Origin: Pseudomonas putida
Lineage (GTDB): Bacteria > Pseudomonadota > Gammaproteobacteria > Pseudomonadales > Pseudomonadaceae
Length of the DNA: 64,000 bases
Direction of reading: 5' to 3'
NCBI RefSeq assembly: GCF_002025705.1
Contig: NZ_CP018846.1
Coordinates: 797,501-861,500 of the forward strand
In this document: piece by piece, positions 51,322 through 59,846 of the stretch
Position numbering within the stretch: position 1 is the first letter of the stretch
How the letters are laid out: every line of letters begins with the position of its first letter
Program-made: the position numbers and the translations under genes
Notes under the pieces: generated by a model
The model's database searches: none
What the model saw: only the letters and a program-made list of their open reading frames with translations
What the model was told of the DNA's origin: nothing

Positions 51322-54300
51322 CTACGTTTTAGATGAGTCGCTGCCATGCATGGCAATCTGTGGCGGCTTGCACTCGTTCGGATTGCCCGGCTGCAAGTAC
51401 GGCATCAGGATCGGCGCCATGCCCTTGAGCACCTGCACCGGCAGCGCCGAGGTGAACTTGAACGCCTCCGCTGAGCGCCCAGGGACGAAGGCCGTCAGGG
51501 TGCCGAAGTGGTTGTCGCCGAGGAAGAACACGAAAGTGGCGGTGCGGTTTAGTGAGCGCGAGCCGATCAGGCGGCCGCCAGCGCCGAAGCTTTCGATACG
51601 GTTGTCACCGGTACCGGTCTTGCCGCCCATTACCAGCGGCGTGCCGTCATTGAGCTTGAAGCTGCCGGAGATGCGCCGTGCGGTACCGGCATCGACCACT
51701 TGCGACATGGCGCCTTTCAGCGCCCGCGCCACTTCTACCGGCAGAATCCGCACACCACGGTCTGGGTCGCTGACCAGCTTGGTCTCGTAGGGCGTGTTGG
51801 CGGCGAAGTGCAGGGTATCGATGCGCAGCGTGGGCAGGCGCACACCATCGTTCTGGATGATGCCGACCAGTTCTGACAGTGCGGCCGGGCGGTCGCCGGA
51901 GCTGCCAATGGCAGTGGCCAGCGAGGGCACCAGGTGGTCGAACGGGTAACCGACGCGTTTCCAGCGTTGGTGGATATCGAGGAACGCCTCGATCTCGACC
52001 ATGGTGCGGATGCGGCTGTCACGCGCACCCTGGTGCCGGCTTTTGAACAGCCAGCTGTAGACTTCCTGGCGCTCGAAATGGCTGGCGTTGACCATTTCCG
52101 TGAGCGTGGAGCTCGGGTGCTTCAACAGGTAGCCCAGCAGCCACAGGTCCAGCGGGTGGACCTTGGCGATGTAGCCCTGGTCAGGCAGGTCGTACTTGCC
52201 GGGGCCATAGGCTTCGTACATCTCCGCCAGCTTGCCGTCGGTGAGTTTGCCCAGGGCGATCTTGTCGTCCTTGCTGTGGGCGCGGACGAAGGCATTGAAG
52301 GTTTCCTGGCCAGCTTCCGGGAACAGGTAGCGGTGCACTGCAGCCAGGCGCTGCGGGGTGGCGCGCATGCTGTCGAGGAAGGTGTCCAGGCGCTGCTGGG
52401 AGGTCTTGCGCTGGTATTTCTTCCAGAAACGCATCAGGTAGCTGGTGCCTTCCTTGTCGGCGAAGCGGGCAAGGTATTCCTGGCGGCGCGGGTCGGAGTC
52501 GTCCTTGAGCAGCGGTACGCGATTGAACGGCTGCTGGTAGGTGACGTAACGCACCAGGTCACGCATCAGGCGGATGAACGGCAGGTTGATTGACTCGCGC
52601 AGGGCATCCTTGAGGGTCGGGTTGCGGTTGTTGTCCTCCTTGCGGAAGTTGTTGAACACGTGCATGCCGCCGCCGGTGAAGAAGGCTTCGCCGGTGTTGG
52701 CCGAGTACTTGCGCTCCAGCGCCGCATCGAGCATGGCGTCCAGGCTCTGGTTCTTGCTGTTCTGCGCCAGCCACTCCAGCGACCACTGGGTGATGCGGTC
52801 GAGTTCGGCGACTTCGACTTTCTTCAGCTCGGCAGCGGGTTTGCCGGCGTACTTGTCGTGCAGTTCGGCGATGATCTCCAGGTAAGTCGTGAGCACCCGC
52901 AGCTTGGCGGTCGAGCCCAGTTCCAGCTTGCTGCCTTCGTTGATGTCGAAGGGCTGGTTGGTGCTGTCGGTCTGTACACGTACCCGCGAGCCATCGGCGG
53001 TGCGTTCGAATAGGGTGAAGCTGTAGCTCACCTGGTCGGTGGTCTTGGAGGTGAGCAGGCGTTCGCCGATCAGGCCCATCTGCGCAGCGAATTCTGGGTC
53101 GGCAAGGTTCTTCAGGTACTGGCTGACCTGCAACTGCAGGTCGGCCTGCAGGGTGCTGGTGGCAGACACGTCGAGCCGGTCAAGGTCGTACAGCGGGCGG
53201 TTGAGCATGGCCGCGAGGCGGTTGCGTGCCAGGCTGATGCCCTTGTTGGTGATGATCGGCACGATGGTCGGTTGCGCTACCCAGTCGCGGTACACCGCCT
53301 TGCTGGCCAGCGCCGCATCGGCCAGCGGTTGGTCGATGATCTTGCTGGCTGCCAGCACGCGGATGTGCGAATCGGTGAGCTCGGCCAGTTCGACGCGGCC
53401 TTTGGACAGGTAATGCGAAGGGCGACGCTGGGCGATCATCAGCGACAGCACCTGGCGCAGCGCCAGGCCGCGTGCGGCCATGCTCTCAGGGTCAGTGGCA
53501 GTCGAGGTCAGCGCCTGGTTGACCTGATCGAAATCGGCGCCGTACCACACCCGCAGGCCTTCGGCCATGCCATGCACTTCGCCATGCCCGGGCACAGCCG
53601 ACAGCGGCACGCTGTTGAGGTAATCACGCACGATGCGGTGGCGCGCTTCGCTGGTGTCAGGGCCGCCCTGGTAGGCTCGCACGCTGGCCGAGATCATCTG
53701 ACGGATCTTCTCGGCACCATTGACGGTCAGGCCATCTGGTGAGTGGCGGTACTTCTCCAGCTGGGTGGCGAGGGTACTGCCACCGGCAGACTGGCCGGGC
53801 AGGGCCAGGTACTTGGCGACCTGGCTGTAGGCGGCCTTGGCAAAGCGCGGCCAGTCGACGGCCGGGTTGTTTTTCACGTCCTTGCTATCGAGCAGGTCGC
53901 GGTTTTCGATGAACAACAGGCTGTTGACCATCACCGGCGGGATGGAGGCGAAATCTGGGTAAAGGTGCTGCGGGTAGTTGTACTGGTACAGCGTGTCGCC
54001 GCGGCAGTCGGTGATCGACAGGCCGGCCTGGATCTTCTCGATGTAGGGGGCGAACAGCCCGTGATCGACGTAGCTCATCAGGGCCGGGGAGAACTGCACC
54101 TGTTCGCTGATCAGGTAGTCGCGTTTCAGCAGGCGCGGCAGGAACTCGCCCAGCCCGCTGTAGCCCAGGCGCTTGTCGAACGGCCCGTCGCCCGGATAGA
54201 CGATCGCATCGCTCGGCCCTGGCTGCAGCGAATAGGTCAGGGTGGTGGCCAGCTTGCTGAATTCACGCGACTGCAGGTTGGAGGTGCGGAACTCGTCGTA

Positions 54301-54459
54301 GGCGGCGAAACCGATGGCAATCAGTGCTACCAGCAGGATCAGGAAAATCAGCCGCCACCAGAGCCTGCGCTGACGGGGGGGCTGCGGTTGTGGCGTCTTG
54401 GCCGGCGGTGCTTCAGGTGCTTCCGTTCTGGTTGGTTCCGATTGCCACAGTGCGCCCAT
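51322..54459 (-). CDS. Divergent bifunctional penicillin-binding protein (GT51 plus transpeptidase)
   Basis: A 1045-residue inner-membrane protein with a proline-rich cytoplasmic tail, one TM helix (about 35-54), a glycosyltransferase-51-like domain (about 150-330) and a transpeptidase domain. GT51 traces are FIENRDLLD where EDxxFxxH is usual, GGSTLATQLEKY, and RIVRDYLNSVP. Transpeptidase motifs are S516-TAK, S623-IN and K947-TG. The GT motif is unusual and a long insert (about 560-900) separates SxN from KTG. It should act in peptidoglycan synthesis, but reduced GT activity is possible. It stands alone downstream of the divergent amino-acid permease. Confidence 0.82.
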   Translation of the reverse strand: MGALWQSEPTRTEAPEAPPAKTPQPQPPRQRRLWWRLIFLILLVALIAIGFAAYDEFRTSNLQSREFSKLATTLTYSLQPGPSDAIVYPGDGPFDKRLGYSGLGEFLPRLLKRDYLISEQVQFSPALMSYVDHGLFAPYIEKIQAGLSITDCRGDTLYQYNYPQHLYPDFASIPPVMVNSLLFIENRDLLDSKDVKNNPAVDWPRFAKAAYSQVAKYLALPGQSAGGSTLATQLEKYRHSPDGLTVNGAEKIRQMISASVRAYQGGPDTSEARHRIVRDYLNSVPLSAVPGHGEVHGMAEGLRVWYGADFDQVNQALTSTATDPESMAARGLALRQVLSLMIAQRRPSHYLSKGRVELAELTDSHIRVLAASKIIDQPLADAALASKAVYRDWVAQPTIVPIITNKGISLARNRLAAMLNRPLYDLDRLDVSATSTLQADLQLQVSQYLKNLADPEFAAQMGLIGERLLTSKTTDQVSYSFTLFERTADGSRVRVQTDSTNQPFDINEGSKLELGSTAKLRVLTTYLEIIAELHDKYAGKPAAELKKVEVAELDRITQWSLEWLAQNSKNQSLDAMLDAALERKYSANTGEAFFTGGGMHVFNNFRKEDNNRNPTLKDALRESINLPFIRLMRDLVRYVTYQQPFNRVPLLKDDSDPRRQEYLARFADKEGTSYLMRFWKKYQRKTSQQRLDTFLDSMRATPQRLAAVHRYLFPEAGQETFNAFVRAHSKDDKIALGKLTDGKLAEMYEAYGPGKYDLPDQGYIAKVHPLDLWLLGYLLKHPSSTLTEMVNASHFERQEVYSWLFKSRHQGARDSRIRTMVEIEAFLDIHQRWKRVGYPFDHLVPSLATAIGSSGDRPAALSELVGIIQNDGVRLPTLRIDTLHFAANTPYETKLVSDPDRGVRILPVEVARALKGAMSQVVDAGTARRISGSFKLNDGTPLVMGGKTGTGDNRIESFGAGGRLIGSRSLNRTATFVFFLGDNHFGTLTAFVPGRSAEAFKFTSALPVQVLKGMAPILMPYLQPGNPNECKPPQIAMHGSDSSKT

Positions 54460-54849
54460 AGTCTTCTATCCGGCCAGGTGTTTTCGTCTTGCTTGTCTGA
54501 AGCTTAGACGTTGACGGGAGCAGGTGAAAAAATTGTAGGAAGCCGAGAAAAGTGGCGTAGGGCTATGCGGCTTTGGTGTGGGTTTATTCCTGCAGTGATG
54601 TTGTTAGGGTGACATTGGAATCGGGGTGGCGCAGCAGCAGGCCGAAAAACTCGCTGAATTTCCCTGTTTATACAGCGAAAACCCCTGTAACGGACTTCCT
54701 ATACTGCTCGGCCCTTCGCCCTGCCGACCGCTCTGGACCGGCACACGGGCCGGCCCACAAGGCCAGCCTGGCAAGCCAACGCCACGCCTATCGGCATGGC
54801 CGGCGCTGCACGAAGGTCAAATCCAATAACAAAATGAGGTTGTATTGCT
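54460..54849. other. Divergent promoter region between the PBP and permease genes
   Basis: No credible ORF. On the plus strand TATACT near 54704 is a possible -10 for the permease, and an A-rich Crc/Hfq motif lies at 54825. CTGTTTATACAG near 54671 is a short perfect-ended palindrome whose binder is unknown. Confidence 0.5.
54825..54832 (+). promoter_or_regulatory. Crc/Hfq-type motif at the permease ribosome site
   Basis: AATAACAA fits AAnAAnAA and is followed directly by AATGAGG, the ribosome site of the permease. It predicts catabolite repression of translation. Confidence 0.55.
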
Positions 54850-56268
54850 ATGCCAGTCGGCAACCATCCTGCCCCTGCCGAGCCCGTCGAGGGCGGCCCG
54901 CTCAAGCGCGAGCTGGGCGAACGGCACATTCGTCTGATGGCGCTGGGCGCCTGTATCGGCGTCGGTCTTTTCCTCGGTTCGGCCAAAGCCATCGAAATGG
55001 CCGGCCCCGCGATCATGTTGTCCTACATCATTGGTGGCCTGGCGATTCTGGTGATCATGCGTGCCCTCGGCGAGATGGCCGTGCACAACCCGGTCGCTGG
55101 CTCGTTCAGCCGCTATGCCCAGGATTACCTTGGCCCGCTGGCGGGCTTCCTCACTGGCTGGAACTACTGGTTCCTGTGGCTGGTGACCTGCGTCGCGGAA
55201 ATTACCGCCGTGGCCATCTACATGGGCATCTGGTTCCCCGACGTTCCACGCTGGATCTGGGCCCTGGCGGCACTGGGCAGTATGGGCGCGGTCAACCTGG
55301 CGACCGTGAAGGCGTTTGGCGAATTCGAATTCTGGTTCGCCCTGATCAAGATCGTCACCATCATCGCCATGGTCATCGGTGGCATCGGCGTGATCGCGTT
55401 TGGCTTCGGCAATGATGGGGTCGCCCTGGGGATCTCCAACCTCTGGAGCAACGGCGGTTTCATGCCCAATGGCGTGACTGGCGTGCTGATGTCGCTGCAG
55501 ATGGTGATGTTCGCCTACCTGGGCGTGGAAATGATCGGCCTCACCGCCGGCGAAGCACGCAACCCACAGAAAACCATCCCCCAGGCCATCGGCTCGGTAT
55601 TCTGGCGCATTCTGCTGTTCTACGTCGGCGCGTTGTTCGTGATCCTGTCGATCTACCCGTGGGACGGCATTGGCAGCCAGGGCAGCCCGTTCGTCATGAC
55701 CTTCGAGCGTCTGGGCATCAAGACTGCCGCCGGCATCATCAACTTCGTGGTAATTACCGCTGCGCTGTCGTCGTGCAACGGCGGCATCTTCAGCACCGGG
55801 CGCATGCTCTACAGCCTGGCGCAGAATGGCCAGGCGCCGGCCGCCTTTGCCCGCACCTCGAAAAACGGCGTGCCGCGCAATGCGCTGCTGCTGTCGATCG
55901 GTGCGCTGCTGCTGGGCGTGCTGGCCAACTACCTGGTGCCGGAGAAGGTGTTCGTCTGGGTAACCTCGATTGCCACCTTCGGCGCGATCTGGACCTGGGT
56001 GATGATCCTGCTGGCGCAGATCAAGTTCCGCGCTGGCCTGTCGTCTACCGAGCAAAAGGCGTTGAAATACCGCATGTGGCTGTGGCCGTTGAGCTCGTAT
56101 CTGGCCCTGGCTTTCCTGGTGCTGGTGGTGGGCCTGATGGCGTACTTCGAGGATACCCGCGTGGCGCTGTACATCGGCCCGGCGTTCCTGATACTGCTGA
56201 CCGTGCTGTATTACGCGTTCCGCCTTGCGCCAAAGCAGGAGCAAGGCATCGTCAGCCCGGTTTCCTGA
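54850..56268 (+). CDS. Amino-acid permease of the AAT (APC) family, ProY-like
   Basis: A 472-residue, 12-TM secondary transporter. The family start LKRELGERHIRLMALGACIG and the segments SFSRYAQDYLGPLAGFLTGWNYW-like (NPVAGSFSRYAQDYLGPLAG) and EFEFWFALIKIV are those of amino-acid:proton symporters such as ProY, AroP and LysP. Overall it resembles ProY of E. coli most (NLWSNGGF, SLQMVMFAYLGVEMIG), so a cryptic proline or histidine/aromatic permease is possible. No catabolic genes adjoin to fix the substrate. Confidence 0.88.
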   Translation: MPVGNHPAPAEPVEGGPLKRELGERHIRLMALGACIGVGLFLGSAKAIEMAGPAIMLSYIIGGLAILVIMRALGEMAVHNPVAGSFSRYAQDYLGPLAGFLTGWNYWFLWLVTCVAEITAVAIYMGIWFPDVPRWIWALAALGSMGAVNLATVKAFGEFEFWFALIKIVTIIAMVIGGIGVIAFGFGNDGVALGISNLWSNGGFMPNGVTGVLMSLQMVMFAYLGVEMIGLTAGEARNPQKTIPQAIGSVFWRILLFYVGALFVILSIYPWDGIGSQGSPFVMTFERLGIKTAAGIINFVVITAALSSCNGGIFSTGRMLYSLAQNGQAPAAFARTSKNGVPRNALLLSIGALLLGVLANYLVPEKVFVWVTSIATFGAIWTWVMILLAQIKFRAGLSSTEQKALKYRMWLWPLSSYLALAFLVLVVGLMAYFEDTRVALYIGPAFLILLTVLYYAFRLAPKQEQGIVSPVS

Positions 56269-56277
56269 TGTGAATGA

Positions 56278-56298
56278 GGGGCTGCTAGGCAGCCCCTT
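56278..56298. terminator. Hairpin terminator between convergent permease and opgC-like gene
   Basis: GGGGCTGC-tag-GCAGCCCC followed by TTGTCC. It overlaps the last codons of the opgC-like gene on the minus strand. Confidence 0.6.
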
Positions 56299-57424
56299 GT
56301 CCTGCGATTACGGGTGCCACGATGGGCTGCCCCAACTGTTTGTTCCATTCCAGCCACCCCGCCAGCAACAGCATGGCCAGCAGCCCGCCCAGCGCGGTCA
56401 GCAACTGCACTGGCCAGCGATCCCCGCCCATGGCATTGAACATGTCCGCCATCGGCGCCAGCAACACCCCCAGGCAGAACACTTCCAGCGAATAGCGCCC
56501 CATCCTGCAACTCTGCCGTGCCACCCAACCGCCCAGCCATGGGCCGCAGGGCACCAGCCTGGCGGTGCAATAGGCCAGCGCCAGAAACTGCACCAACCGC
56601 AATGGCGACAGGTTGGTCTTGTCGATCGGGTACAGCCACTCGCCCAGCCAGCGCGGGATCAGCACATCGTGCAGTGCCGTCCAGCGCCAGGACAGGGTGA
56701 CCAGTGCGCTGATCAGGACGATAGTCGCGGTGCCCACGAACAATGGCTGGCGCCATGCAACTGGTGCGGGGGCTGACGGTCGGCGCTGCCCATGCACGGC
56801 GGCTGCACCACCGAGTACGAACAGCAGTTGCCAGGCAAGCGGGTTGAAATACCAGACTCCACCTTCCTGAGCCGGCAGGTTCCACTTGAATACCTGCACC
56901 AGCGCGTAGAACCCCAGCGATAAGCCCACCGCCAGCGCCATGCGCTGCATCAGCAGTGGAAGCAGCAGCGGCAACCCCAGCAACAGCAGAATGTACAGCG
57001 GTAGCGGGTCCATCAGGTTGGGCTTGAAGCGCAGCATCAACTCGTCCACTAGCGCCTGCTGAGGGTCGTGGAGGAAGTAGCTGAGCCCCATGCCCTCGAC
57101 CATGTCCCGCTGGGCATGATGGTTGGCAACAAACACCATCCCCATCAGCAGCGCCAGCAGAAAGATATGCGCCACGTACAACACCCAGACCCTGCGCAGG
57201 ATGCGCATGCTCGCCACCAGCCAGCCATCGCGCCGGGCGACCTTGCCGTAGGCCAGCACGGCCGCGTAGCCTGCGAGGAACACGAAGATCTCCGCCGCAT
57301 CGCTGAAGCCGATATTGCGCACGGTGATGTTGCCCAGCGGGTTGTCGGGGATGTGGTCCCAGAAGATGAACACCAGAGCCACGCCACGGAAGAAGTCGAT
57401 TCGAAGGTCGCGGCCGTTGTTCAT
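56285..57424 (-). CDS. opgC: OpgC-family membrane acyltransferase
   Basis: A 379-residue polytopic membrane protein (about 10 TM) of the OpgC family. The N-terminus RDLRIDFFRGVALVFIFWDHIP carries the conserved Arg-Asp-Phe-Phe-Arg-Gly and His of this group; GYAAVLAYGK follows. OpgC members transfer succinyl or related groups to periplasmic glucans (OPGs). No opgGH genes are adjacent, so the glucan role is a family-based inference. The gene is single, convergent with the permease. Confidence 0.8.
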   Translation of the reverse strand: MNNGRDLRIDFFRGVALVFIFWDHIPDNPLGNITVRNIGFSDAAEIFVFLAGYAAVLAYGKVARRDGWLVASMRILRRVWVLYVAHIFLLALLMGMVFVANHHAQRDMVEGMGLSYFLHDPQQALVDELMLRFKPNLMDPLPLYILLLLGLPLLLPLLMQRMALAVGLSLGFYALVQVFKWNLPAQEGGVWYFNPLAWQLLFVLGGAAAVHGQRRPSAPAPVAWRQPLFVGTATIVLISALVTLSWRWTALHDVLIPRWLGEWLYPIDKTNLSPLRLVQFLALAYCTARLVPCGPWLGGWVARQSCRMGRYSLEVFCLGVLLAPMADMFNAMGGDRWPVQLLTALGGLLAMLLLAGWLEWNKQLGQPIVAPVIAGQGAA

Positions 57425-57865
57425 GATCAGTGCCCTGGTCTGGAGGTTTCAGAGAAGATCGTCTGGTGCATCAGGCGGTTCCCTTTGCCATCAGTCAACT
57501 GGCATTTCTGTCAGTGGTCCCCTTGTCGTGCTTCACCTGACTTCGTTAATCGCCAACGCCCGGTTCACCTTCAGGGTGCCCGTTTCATTCATACGCTACT
57601 GCGCGCTCGTGGCGGGGATGGGTAGCCTCAGTGCGATACTGGGTACCTCACCGCCCCCCGTGGCTGGGCCACCACCGTTGAGGGTCGGGCTGTTCTGTGT
57701 GGCCACCTTGCCGCAGGCTTTTGTATTTTCGCAATGGGCTTCACGAAGAAGCGTAGATGGATACTTCGCTGATCGTGCCGGTATCCAATGAGGAGCAGGC
57801 GATCAGACCGTTCACGAGGTCTGCTTTTCGAACCCACCCCATCCATCAATTGATAGCGACTACGT
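57425..57865. other. Non-coding region between the opgC-like and FMN glutamate-synthase-like genes
   Basis: No gene is supported. On the minus strand a frame of about 60 codons ends at TAG 57596-57598 and contains NSPTLNGGGPATGGGEV, but it has no clear start or ribosome site. GGATAC...GTATCC near 57767-57788 forms a loose inverted repeat. It could be a decayed gene or a repeat element. Confidence 0.4.
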
Positions 57866-59476
57866 TCAGGCGGCTTGCGGTTCGAAGCTGTCGGCCCGCG
57901 CCATCTGCCACATGCGCGAATAGAATTGCCCATCGACCTCGCCAGTGAGCAACTCGCCCGGCTTGAGGAACACATGCATCTGCGAGAACAGCTTGATCTC
58001 GGTGGCTGACACACGCCGAACCAGGTGCTTGGCCTCCAGCTGCGCCGGATGCTCCAGGCCCGCTGCCGCCAGCATTTCGGCCAGCGCCCGCAAAGTGTTG
58101 TGGTGGAAGTTCAGCACCCGCTGGGCCTTGTCCGGCACCACCAGGGCGCGCTGGCGCAGTGGGTCTTGCGTGGCCACGCCGGTCGGGCACTTGTTGGTGT
58201 GGCAGCTCTGCGACTGGATGCAGCCGATGGCGAACATGAAGCCGCGCGCCGAGTTGGCCCAGTCGGCGCCGATGGCCAGCACGCTGGCGATGTCGAAGGC
58301 GCTGACGATCTTGCCGCTGGCACCGAGCTTGATCTTGTCGCGCAGGTTCAGGCCGACCAGGGTGTTGTGCACGAACAGCAGCCCTTCGCGCAGCGGCACG
58401 CCGATGTGGTCGGTGAATTCCACCGGTGCGGCACCGGTGCCGCCCTCCTTGCCGTCGACGACTATGAAGTCCGGCAGGATGCCGGTTTCCAGCATGGCCT
58501 TGGCGATGCCCATGAACTCCCACGGGTGGCCGAGGCAGAACTTGAAGCCAACCGGTTTGCCGCCGGACAACTCACGTAGCTGGGCAATGAAATGCATCAT
58601 CTCGATCGGCGTGGAGAAGGCGCTGTGGCGCGATGGCGAGATGCAGTCCTCGCCCATCAGCACGCCGCGGGTTTCGGCGATCTCCTGGGTCACCTTGTGC
58701 TTGGGCAGGATGCCGCCGTGGCCGGGCTTGGCGCCCTGGCTCATCTTGATCTCGATCATCCGCACCTGTGGGGTGCGGGCCTGGGCAGCGAAGCGTTCGG
58801 GGTCGAAACGCCCATCGGCGGTGCGGCAGCCGAAGTAGCCGCTGCCCAGTTCCCAGACCAGGTCGCCGCCGTTTTCACGGTGGTAGGGGCTGATGCTGCC
58901 TTCGCCGGTGTCGTGGTGGAAGTTGCCCAGCTTGGCGCCTTTGTTCAGGGCGCGAATGGCGTTGGCGCTGAGCGAGCCGAAGCTCATGGCCGAGATGTTG
59001 AAGATCGACGCCGAGTACGGCTGGCTGCACTGCGGGCCGCCGACGATGACCCGGAAGCTTGCCGGGTCGGTCAGTGGCGCCGGGCGCATGGAGTGGCCGA
59101 TGAACTCGAAACCCGACTCATAGACGTCAATCAGGGTGCCGAAGGGCTTGTCCGAGGCTTCGTTCTTGGCCCGGGCATACACCAACGAGCGTTGGGCGCG
59201 GGAGAAGGGCAGGGCGTCGCTGTCGGCCTCCAGCAGGTATTGGCGGATTTCCGGGCGAATGCCCTCGACCAGGTAGCGGATGTTGCCGAGGATCGGGTAG
59301 TTGCGACGCACTGCATGGCGTTGCTGCAGCAGATCGAACAGCCCGATCAGGCTGAGCACGCCGGTGGTCAGGGTGAACGGCCACAGCCATTCGTGGTGGA
59401 GGTACGGCAGGCTCGCCAGGGTGAACAGCACACAGGCGGCGAAGAAGGCATAGCGGCTGAGAAGTGACAGGCTCAT
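57866..59476 (-). CDS. FMN-binding glutamate synthase family protein
   Basis: A 536-residue protein with two N-terminal membrane helices (SRYAFFAACVLFTLASLPYL and WPFTLTTGVLSLIGLFDLL) and a C-terminal FMN/glutamate-synthase central domain of TIM-barrel type. Key parts are SGYFGCRTADGRFD, EIKMSQGAKPGHGGILP and VDGKEGGTGAAP, which in true GltB bind FMN and the Fe-S cluster. Cys in HTNKCPTGVATQD matches the Fe-S motif. The glutaminase and electron-donor subunits are absent, so the reaction is not known. Start at 59476 has AAGGAT upstream; a longer frame to 59683 crosses a repeat. Confidence 0.85.
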   Translation of the reverse strand: MSLSLLSRYAFFAACVLFTLASLPYLHHEWLWPFTLTTGVLSLIGLFDLLQQRHAVRRNYPILGNIRYLVEGIRPEIRQYLLEADSDALPFSRAQRSLVYARAKNEASDKPFGTLIDVYESGFEFIGHSMRPAPLTDPASFRVIVGGPQCSQPYSASIFNISAMSFGSLSANAIRALNKGAKLGNFHHDTGEGSISPYHRENGGDLVWELGSGYFGCRTADGRFDPERFAAQARTPQVRMIEIKMSQGAKPGHGGILPKHKVTQEIAETRGVLMGEDCISPSRHSAFSTPIEMMHFIAQLRELSGGKPVGFKFCLGHPWEFMGIAKAMLETGILPDFIVVDGKEGGTGAAPVEFTDHIGVPLREGLLFVHNTLVGLNLRDKIKLGASGKIVSAFDIASVLAIGADWANSARGFMFAIGCIQSQSCHTNKCPTGVATQDPLRQRALVVPDKAQRVLNFHHNTLRALAEMLAAAGLEHPAQLEAKHLVRRVSATEIKLFSQMHVFLKPGELLTGEVDGQFYSRMWQMARADSFEPQAA

Positions 59477-59633
59477 ACAGGATCCTTGCGATGGCGCGGT
59501 CAGGCTCAGGGCCTGGGGCAAACCCCGACCATAGCCAACTTGTGTGGCAGTGCAAATCAAAATCGGGGTAGCGAAAATCATTCTCGCCTGGGAGTGTTCG
59601 CCGATAAGGTTTCGGTGCCCGGGAGATCGAGCG

Positions 59634-59828
59634 CCACCCGCGCGGTGCATCGCGGATGAATCCGCTCCTACAGTTTGTTGCAACGCGCCGAACCTGTAAC
59701 GCCATGCTCACCTGCCTTGGCGCATGTCTTGAGTCTTGCAAACCGGCTGATACGCATGGCCTCACAGGCATGGCCACGTTGCAACAAACTGTAGGAGCGG
59801 ATTCATTCGCGATGCGCCGCGCGGGCGG
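59634..59828. repeat. Long inverted repeat with 52-base arms between lhr and the glutamate-synthase-like gene
   Basis: The left arm 59634-59685 and right arm 59777-59828 are reverse complements with about 3 mismatches, sharing the core GGATGAATCCGCTCCTACAG (left) and ending in TTTGTTGCAACG. The 91-base centre has no ORF. Core resembles but differs from the other two repeat families. Confidence 0.88.
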
Positions 59829-59846
59829 CGCTCGATTTCACAGGCG

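Noticed and set aside
54660-54690. CTGTTTATACAG as a LexA (SOS) box near the PBP/permease promoters
   Set aside because: The LexA box needs CTG and CAG separated by 10 bases; here they are 6 apart, and neither gene is an SOS gene.
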